Assembly: GCA_937876465.1 (NCBI GenBank)
Contig: CALEHV010000016.1
Span: 1 to 36,114 of the forward strand
DNA from: an uncultured Bacillota bacterium
GTDB taxonomy: Bacteria; Bacillota_I; Bacilli_A; RFN20; CAG-826
DNA: 36,114 nt
Direction: 5' to 3'
In this document: positions 31,400 through 36,114 of the stretch, in pieces
Layout: each line of letters begins with the position of its first letter
How positions within the stretch are numbered: the first letter of the stretch is position 1
Translations under genes and position numbers: made by a program
Notes under the pieces: model-generated
Seen by the model: the letters and a program-made list of their open reading frames with translations, nothing else
Database searches by the model: none
Told to the model about the DNA's origin: nothing

Positions 31400-32470
31400 A
31401 TGTCAGTTAAAGTAGCAATTAATGGATTCGGCCGTATCGGACGTTTAGCATTCCGTCAAATGTTCGGTGCTGATGGTTATGAAATCGTTGCAATCAACGA
31501 CCTCACATCCCCAGCAATGCTCGCCAACCTATTAAAATATGACACAGCACAAGGTGGTTATGCTGGAGTCTTCGGAGAAAACAAACACACAGTTTCTTCA
31601 AAAGAACCAGTATTCGCAGAAGATGGTAAGACAGTTGTCGTTCCAGGTTCAATTACAGTTGATGGTAAAGAAATTACAATCTATGCAGAACCAAAGGCAC
31701 AAAATCTTCCATGGGGCAAATTAGGTGTTGATGTTGTCTTAGAATGTACAGGTTTCTATACTTCAAAAGAAAAATCACAAGCTCACATCGATGCAGGTGC
31801 TAGAAAAGTCGTTATTTCTGCTCCAGCTGGAAAAGACTTAAAGACAATCGTCTATAACGTTAACCACGAAACATTAACAAAGGAAGATAACATCATTTCA
31901 GCAGCTAGCTGCACAACAAACTGCTTAGCTCCAATGACAAAAGCATTAAATGATAACTTCCCAATTCAATCAGGTATCATGACAACAGTTCACGCATACA
32001 CTGGTGACCAAATGATTCTTGATGGACCACACCGTAAAGGTGATTTAAGAAGAGCACGTGCTGGTGCAGCAAACATTGTTCCAAACTCAACAGGTGCTGC
32101 TAAAGCAATTGGCTTAGTTCTTCCAGAATTAAATGGTAAACTCATCGGATCAGCTCAACGTGTCCCAGTCGCAACTGGTTCAACAACAATCTTAGTTGCT
32201 GTTGTTAAAGGTGAAGACGTCACAATTGAAAAGATCAACGCTGCAATGAAATCACAAGCAAGTGAATCCTTCGGTTATACAGAAGAACCACTCGTTTCAA
32301 GTGATATCGTTGGTATGAGATTCGGTTCATTATTCGATGCAACACAAACAATGGTTATTAAACTTGCAGAAGGTTTATACCAAGTTCAAGTTGTTGCATG
32401 GTACGATAACGAAAACTCATATACAAGCCAAATGGTTAGAACCATTAAGTACTTCTCAGAAAAGTGCTAA
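31400..32470 (+). CDS. gap: Glyceraldehyde-3-phosphate dehydrogenase, type I
   Basis: Oxidises glyceraldehyde-3-phosphate with NAD+ and phosphate. INGFGRIGR (8-16) starts the Rossmann fold, INDLTS supplies the Asp typical of NAD specificity, and SAASCTTNCLAP holds the catalytic Cys171. At 356 residues it is ~20 longer than usual and the catalytic Cys is shifted by about the same number; the extra residues fall around 55-90, in a stretch rich in Glu, Lys and Val (EPVFAEDGKTVVVPGSITV). Strong promoter, strong Shine-Dalgarno and optimised codons indicate very high expression. Confidence 0.98.
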   Translation: MSVKVAINGFGRIGRLAFRQMFGADGYEIVAINDLTSPAMLANLLKYDTAQGGYAGVFGENKHTVSSKEPVFAEDGKTVVVPGSITVDGKEITIYAEPKAQNLPWGKLGVDVVLECTGFYTSKEKSQAHIDAGARKVVISAPAGKDLKTIVYNVNHETLTKEDNIISAASCTTNCLAPMTKALNDNFPIQSGIMTTVHAYTGDQMILDGPHRKGDLRRARAGAANIVPNSTGAAKAIGLVLPELNGKLIGSAQRVPVATGSTTILVAVVKGEDVTIEKINAAMKSQASESFGYTEEPLVSSDIVGMRFGSLFDATQTMVIKLAEGLYQVQVVAWYDNENSYTSQMVRTIKYFSEKC

Positions 32471-32490
32471 TTAGCTAAACAAGCTTATTA

Positions 32491-32520
32491 AGAGGCATTC
32501 TTTATGGATGCCTCTTTATT
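32491..32520 (+). terminator. Intercistronic hairpin between gap and pgk (attenuating terminator?)
   Basis: AGAGGCAT/ATGCCTCT, 8 bp, followed by the interrupted T-tract TTATTCTC. There is no clear promoter for pgk afterwards, so the hairpin may allow partial read-through or protect the gap 3' end. Confidence 0.6.
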
Positions 32521-32540
32521 CTCAAATTAGGAGATTAACT

Positions 32541-33752
32541 ATGTTAACAGTTGACAATTTAAAAGATTTATCCGGTAAAGTTGTCGTCGTTCGTGTAGAC
32601 TTCAATGTCCCACTCAAAGATGGCAAAATCCGTGATGACAACCGTATCGTTGCAGCTCTTCCAACAATAAAAAAATTATTAGAACTCAACGCACGTGTTG
32701 TTCTCCTTTCACACTTAGGAAAGGTCAAACACAAAGAAGCTCCAGAAGTTGTCGAACAACAAAAAGCTAAGAACAATTTAGCAGTTGTTGCTCCAAGACT
32801 TGGCGAACTTCTTGGCAAAAATGTTGCTTTCTCAGCAGCTACACGTGGTGAAGAATTTGAAAAAGCAGTCGCATCATTAAAAGATGGTGATGTCTTACTC
32901 GTTCAAAATACACGTTATGAAAAAGGCGAAGAAAAGAATGATCCAGAACTCGCAGCAGCATGGGCAAAAGTTGCAGATGCTTATGTAATGGATGCATTCG
33001 GTTCAGCTCATAGAGCTCACGCTTCGACATATGGCATTCCAGCAATCTTAAAAGAAGCAGGAAAACCAGTTGCAGCAGGCTACTTAGTTGAAAAAGAAAT
33101 CGCAAACTTAATGAAATGTGTTGATGTCAAAGATAGCGATCGTCCATACATTGCTATTCTTGGCGGTTTAAAAGTTTCAGATAAGATTAAAGTTATCGAT
33201 TCACTTCTTAAGAAGTGCGATAAGATTATCATTGGTGGAGCTATGGCTTACACATTCAAGAAAGCTCTTGGATTCACAACAGGTGATTCACCAGTTGAAG
33301 ATGAGCAACTTGAATATGCAAAGAATTGCTTAGCACAAGCCAAGGGTAAAATTGTTCTTCCAGTTGATGCTGTTGTAACAAACGGTTTTGAAGGTTGGAC
33401 AGAAAAGAAAGTCTGTGGAGATAATGTCCCAGATGGATACCAAGGCATGGATATTGGTCCTGAAACAGCAAAATTATTTGCTAAAGAAATTGCTTCAGCA
33501 AAGATGATTTTCTGGAATGGCCCAATGGGTGTCTTTGAACAAGAAGATTTTGCTGCAGGAACAAAAGCAATTTGTGATGCAGTTTCAAAATTAAATGGCT
33601 GTTTCTCAGTCTGTGGTGGTGGAGATTCTGCTGCAGCTATTAAAGAATTTGGCTATAAAGATTCATTCTCACACGTTTCAACAGGTGGCGGTGCTTCCCT
33701 TGAAATGATTGAAAATGATGGTCACTTACCAGGCGTTGATATTTTAAAGTAA
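32541..33752 (+). CDS. pgk: Phosphoglycerate kinase
   Basis: 403 residues. VVVRVDFNVPLKDGKIRDDNRI near the N-terminus, LLSHLGK, the hinge GGLKVSDKIKVID, and the nucleotide-binding MGVFE and GGGDSAAAI blocks are all standard. The ATG follows TTAGGAG; the in-frame ATG at 32508 falls within the intercistronic hairpin. ATP-forming step after gap. The following gene begins 1 nt after its stop codon. Confidence 0.98.
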   Translation: MLTVDNLKDLSGKVVVVRVDFNVPLKDGKIRDDNRIVAALPTIKKLLELNARVVLLSHLGKVKHKEAPEVVEQQKAKNNLAVVAPRLGELLGKNVAFSAATRGEEFEKAVASLKDGDVLLVQNTRYEKGEEKNDPELAAAWAKVADAYVMDAFGSAHRAHASTYGIPAILKEAGKPVAAGYLVEKEIANLMKCVDVKDSDRPYIAILGGLKVSDKIKVIDSLLKKCDKIIIGGAMAYTFKKALGFTTGDSPVEDEQLEYAKNCLAQAKGKIVLPVDAVVTNGFEGWTEKKVCGDNVPDGYQGMDIGPETAKLFAKEIASAKMIFWNGPMGVFEQEDFAAGTKAICDAVSKLNGCFSVCGGGDSAAAIKEFGYKDSFSHVSTGGGASLEMIENDGHLPGVDILK

Positions 33753-33753
33753 T

Positions 33754-34509
33754 ATGAGACGTAAATTATTATTTGGTAACTGGAAAATGAACAAAGTCAG
33801 AGACGAAGCTAAGGCTTTCGCCGCTGAATCAGTTGCTTTAAGAGAATATGCTGATAAAAACAATATTGATATTGGTGTAGCTCCAACATTCTTATCACTT
33901 TGTTCAGTTAGAAAAAACAATCCAGACCTCATCGTTGCAGCACAAAACTGCCACTTCGAAGATCATGGCGCATTTACAGGCGAAATCTCAATTCCTATGT
34001 TATTAGACTTAGGAGTCACTTGGTGTATCATTGGTCACTCAGAAAGAAGAGCATATTTTGCTGAAACAAACGAAACATGCAATAAAAAGCTAAAAGCTTT
34101 ATTTGCAAATAATATGACACCAATCTATTGTGTTGGTGAAACACTTGATCAATTTGAAAAAGGCGTAACAAAAGATATTATTGAAGAACAAGTTAGAGTT
34201 GGCTTAGAAGGCTTAACAAAAGAAAATGTTGCTTCAATGGTTATTGCCTATGAACCAGTTTGGTCAATTGGTACCGGCAAAAACGCATCAAAAGAAATCG
34301 CACAAGATATTTGCTCATTTATCCGTAATCTTGTTAACAAGATGTTCGGTGATGCAAGCGAAACAGTTCGCATTCTTTATGGCGGAAGCGTAAAACCAGA
34401 AAACGTTCGTGATTATTTATCAGAGAACGATGTTGATGGCGCTTTAGTTGGTGGTGCAAGCTTAAAAGTTGAATCATTTAAGCAATTAGTTGAAAATATC
34501 ATTAAATAG
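33754..34509 (+). CDS. tpiA: Triosephosphate isomerase
   Basis: 251 residues. FGNWKMNK (catalytic Lys), IIGHSERR (catalytic His) and AYEPVWSIGTG (catalytic Glu) are complete, with YGGSVKPEN binding phosphate near the end. The single-base gap to pgk and lack of a ribosome binding site of its own imply translational coupling. In Bacillus this operon goes on with pgm and eno; here it continues with a BI-1-like membrane protein. Confidence 0.98.
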   Translation: MRRKLLFGNWKMNKVRDEAKAFAAESVALREYADKNNIDIGVAPTFLSLCSVRKNNPDLIVAAQNCHFEDHGAFTGEISIPMLLDLGVTWCIIGHSERRAYFAETNETCNKKLKALFANNMTPIYCVGETLDQFEKGVTKDIIEEQVRVGLEGLTKENVASMVIAYEPVWSIGTGKNASKEIAQDICSFIRNLVNKMFGDASETVRILYGGSVKPENVRDYLSENDVDGALVGGASLKVESFKQLVENIIK

Positions 34510-34511
34510 TT

Positions 34512-35267
34512 ATGGAAAATACAGGAACAAATATTAATAGCCAATCAAGATCGTCTTTCTTTGGAAAGACTTTTGGTTATATGTTCCTCGCATTAGTGAT
34601 TACAGCCGGGATAGCCTTTGGTTTATCCTGGCTTTTTACATCAGGCCCTCTTGCCTTTTGTACAATTGATCACATTGCAGGAACAATTACCTTTATAGAA
34701 GGTAAAGATACTTTTGCAACCATTTATTTTGTTTTAGAAATAGCTTCATTTATTGGAATTATTGCTACTTCAATATGGTTCTCATTTTCAAGTGCATTTG
34801 GTAAACGTAGTTTATGGGCACCATTTATTGCTAATGCAGTGGTGTTTGGTGTTTTCTTCTCTGCCTTACTATTTGCAGTTGATTCATTTACTCTTTTAAC
34901 AGCCTTAGGTTTGTCTGCATTATTCTTTGCATCTATGGCTTTATTTGGAGTAATGATCAAAAACATTGGACCAGTCGTTTTAATAATGATGGGTTTAGCA
35001 ACAACTTTGTTGTTTGGGTTCTTATTTGGATTTATTTTATCTTTATTAGTTCCGGGCTTTGCTCTTGTTAATTACTTAATCGTTTCTGGTGCATGTTTAC
35101 TTCTTTCGCTTTTATGTACAATCTTTGATGTTTGGAATGTTAAAAAGATTTCAGAAGCTGGAGAAGCAAGCAATAACGTTGCTTTATATTTTGCATTCCA
35201 TTTATATTTAGATTTCTTAATTATATTCGTACGCATATTGCGCTTGGTTTCCTATTTCAGAAACTGA
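34512..35267 (+). CDS. Bax-inhibitor-1/YccA-like (TMBIM) membrane protein
   Basis: 251 residues with about seven hydrophobic segments. FFGKTFGYMFLALVITAGIAF at ~16-36 and the end FHLYLDFLIIFVRILRLV (standard BI-1 end: LYLDFINLFLxLLRL) identify the family, whose B. subtilis member YetJ is a pH-sensitive calcium channel. A 45-residue extracellular stretch between helices 1 and 2 (TIDHIAGTITFIEGK) is longer than in YetJ. The ATG is 2 nt after the tpiA stop with no Shine-Dalgarno, so it depends on the glycolytic operon. Confidence 0.85.
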   Translation: MENTGTNINSQSRSSFFGKTFGYMFLALVITAGIAFGLSWLFTSGPLAFCTIDHIAGTITFIEGKDTFATIYFVLEIASFIGIIATSIWFSFSSAFGKRSLWAPFIANAVVFGVFFSALLFAVDSFTLLTALGLSALFFASMALFGVMIKNIGPVVLIMMGLATTLLFGFLFGFILSLLVPGFALVNYLIVSGACLLLSLLCTIFDVWNVKKISEAGEASNNVALYFAFHLYLDFLIIFVRILRLVSYFRN

Positions 35268-35269
35268 TG

Positions 35270-35300
35270 ACACGTATATGTGTGCGTACACGTATATATA
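35270..35300. repeat. 31-nt perfect alternating purine-pyrimidine tract
   Basis: Every base from 35270 to 35300 alternates purine and pyrimidine, mixing TG/CG/TA/CA steps (two copies of ACACGTATAT inside). Such DNA can adopt Z-form under negative supercoiling. It ends in TATAAT (35297-35302), a possible -10 without a good -35. ACACGTATATATAA is shared with the str promoter. Confidence 0.8.
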
Positions 35301-35468
35301 ATAGAAGGAAGAAGACAACGACTCTCGGGTGACCATTTTCTTAATAATAATGGCCTCCCGAGATTAAAATTTATCTGCATAAAACCAAAAATTAGTTATT
35401 TTGCAAATTTGTGTTCCATATAAATATGAAGAAATTAAGTAATCAAATGAAAAATTTAAAATAAAATC

Positions 35469-35496
35469 TTGATTTTATATATTGGAATACTATAAT
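35469..35496 (+). promoter_or_regulatory. Promoter-like pair directly before a terminator
   Basis: TTGATT (35469-35474), 16-bp spacer, TATAAT (35491-35496). The predicted start (~35503) abuts the hairpin at 35504, so any RNA would be very short or would read through to rrn as an upstream P1 promoter. Confidence 0.5.
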
Positions 35497-35503
35497 TAAA
35501 CAC

Positions 35504-35526
35504 AGCCCCTTTAACGAGGGGCTTTC
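35504..35526 (+). terminator. Terminator-like hairpin before rrn
   Basis: AGCCCCT-TTAACG-AGGGGCT, 7-bp GC-rich stem, followed by TTCATTC, a weak U-tract. Confidence 0.65.
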
Positions 35527-35566
35527 ATTCGCTTGTGAATAATGTGAAAAATTTTTAAAAAAATAT

Positions 35567-35596
35567 TTGACACTATATATTCAAAAGTGATAGACT
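35567..35596 (+). promoter_or_regulatory. rrn promoter
   Basis: TTGACA (35567-35572), 18-bp spacer, extended -10 TGATAGACT (35588-35596). Just upstream (35548-35566) is an A/T-tract resembling an UP element. Start near 35603. Confidence 0.8.
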
Positions 35597-35656
35597 CTAA
35601 AAAGCGCGTGTTTCTTAAAGAAGCACCTAGAGCGTAAGAGATTACGTAGCGCTAAC

Positions 35657-35675
35657 TGATCTTTGAAAACTGAAC
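35657..35675 (+). promoter_or_regulatory. rrn leader boxA
   Basis: TGATCTTTGAAAACTGAAC is the conserved Firmicutes pre-16S leader motif, equivalent to boxA of the antitermination signal. A small stem CGTAA-GAGA-TTACG (35633-35646) precedes it. Confidence 0.85.
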
Positions 35676-35751
35676 AGATGATGTACAAATTACATTAACG
35701 TCAATTTTTTTAAACAATAAAACCAGAATTTATTATGAACTAAGATATAAA

Positions 35752-36114
<363 letters not shown>

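Larger units (their letters stand above)
35305..35526 (+). ncRNA. Candidate non-coding RNA or leader between the glycolytic operon and rrn
   Basis: No coding frame with a start signal is visible in 35268-35750. Downstream of the TATAAT at 35297 lies a strong hairpin: TCTCGGG (35323-35329) pairs with CCCGAGA (35357-35363), and inside it CCATT (35333-35337) with AATGG (35349-35353). No T-run follows, so it is a poor terminator. An AT-rich stretch then leads to a terminator-like hairpin at 35504-35526. A ~220-nt transcript is possible; this is conjecture. Confidence 0.3.

Overview
The window comes from a low-GC, Firmicutes-type bacterium. The neighbourhoods point to Bacilli close to the Mollicutes: a str operon (rpsL-rpsG-fusA-tuf), the uvrA-lgt-HAD-trxB-rapZ-whiA block, a gap-pgk-tpiA glycolytic run, a single-chain pyruvate:ferredoxin oxidoreductase, and a sugar-type ABC importer whose enlarged ATPase and nuclease lipoprotein recall Mycoplasma loci. 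TGA is used as a stop (lgt, both HAD and BI-1 genes, the first RDD gene) and Trp is TGG, so the code is standard and this is not a Mycoplasma or Spiroplasma proper. A gut RF39-, Izemoplasma- or Acholeplasma-like lineage is my best guess, not a proof. Every gene I accept is on the + strand, and the window ends inside a 16S rRNA gene.

Layout. 1-3562: the end of a large protein with a papain/C39-like peptidase fold, followed by three paralogous lipoproteins in tandem. Two of these carry their own promoter and all three end in their own terminator; this looks like an effector with an immunity-lipoprotein array. 3584-8053: str operon with a structured leader and a separate tuf promoter. 8103-10567: two tandem RDD-family membrane proteins with very large external loops. 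10583-18756: ABC importer (ATPase with a coiled-coil insertion, two permeases, binding lipoprotein), then a lipid-anchored staphylococcal-nuclease-like protein and another lipoprotein, probably one operon for processing and importing extracellular nucleic acid. 18759-19929: tRNA-Lys(CTT) with an abnormal T-arm, a P-loop kinase and a small winged-helix-like protein. 19931-23586: PFOR with its own promoter and terminator. 23690-31263: uvrA, an enlarged lgt, a HAD phosphatase, an unusual trxB, rapZ and whiA. 31311-35267: gap, pgk, tpiA and a Bax-inhibitor-1-like protein under a strong promoter with a cre-like palindrome. 35268-36114: a gene-free stretch with an alternating purine-pyrimidine tract, a strong hairpin, a terminator, then the rrn promoter, boxA leader and the first ~360 nt of 16S rRNA.

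Two themes run through the window. First, several transcription units that lack a Shine-Dalgarno have a -10 box ending only 6-10 nt before the start codon, so leaderless or nearly leaderless mRNAs seem common here. Second, PFOR (a source of reduced ferredoxin) is encoded near a thioredoxin reductase that has lost both recognisable NADPH-binding motifs. No CRISPR array, insertion sequence or integrase was seen.
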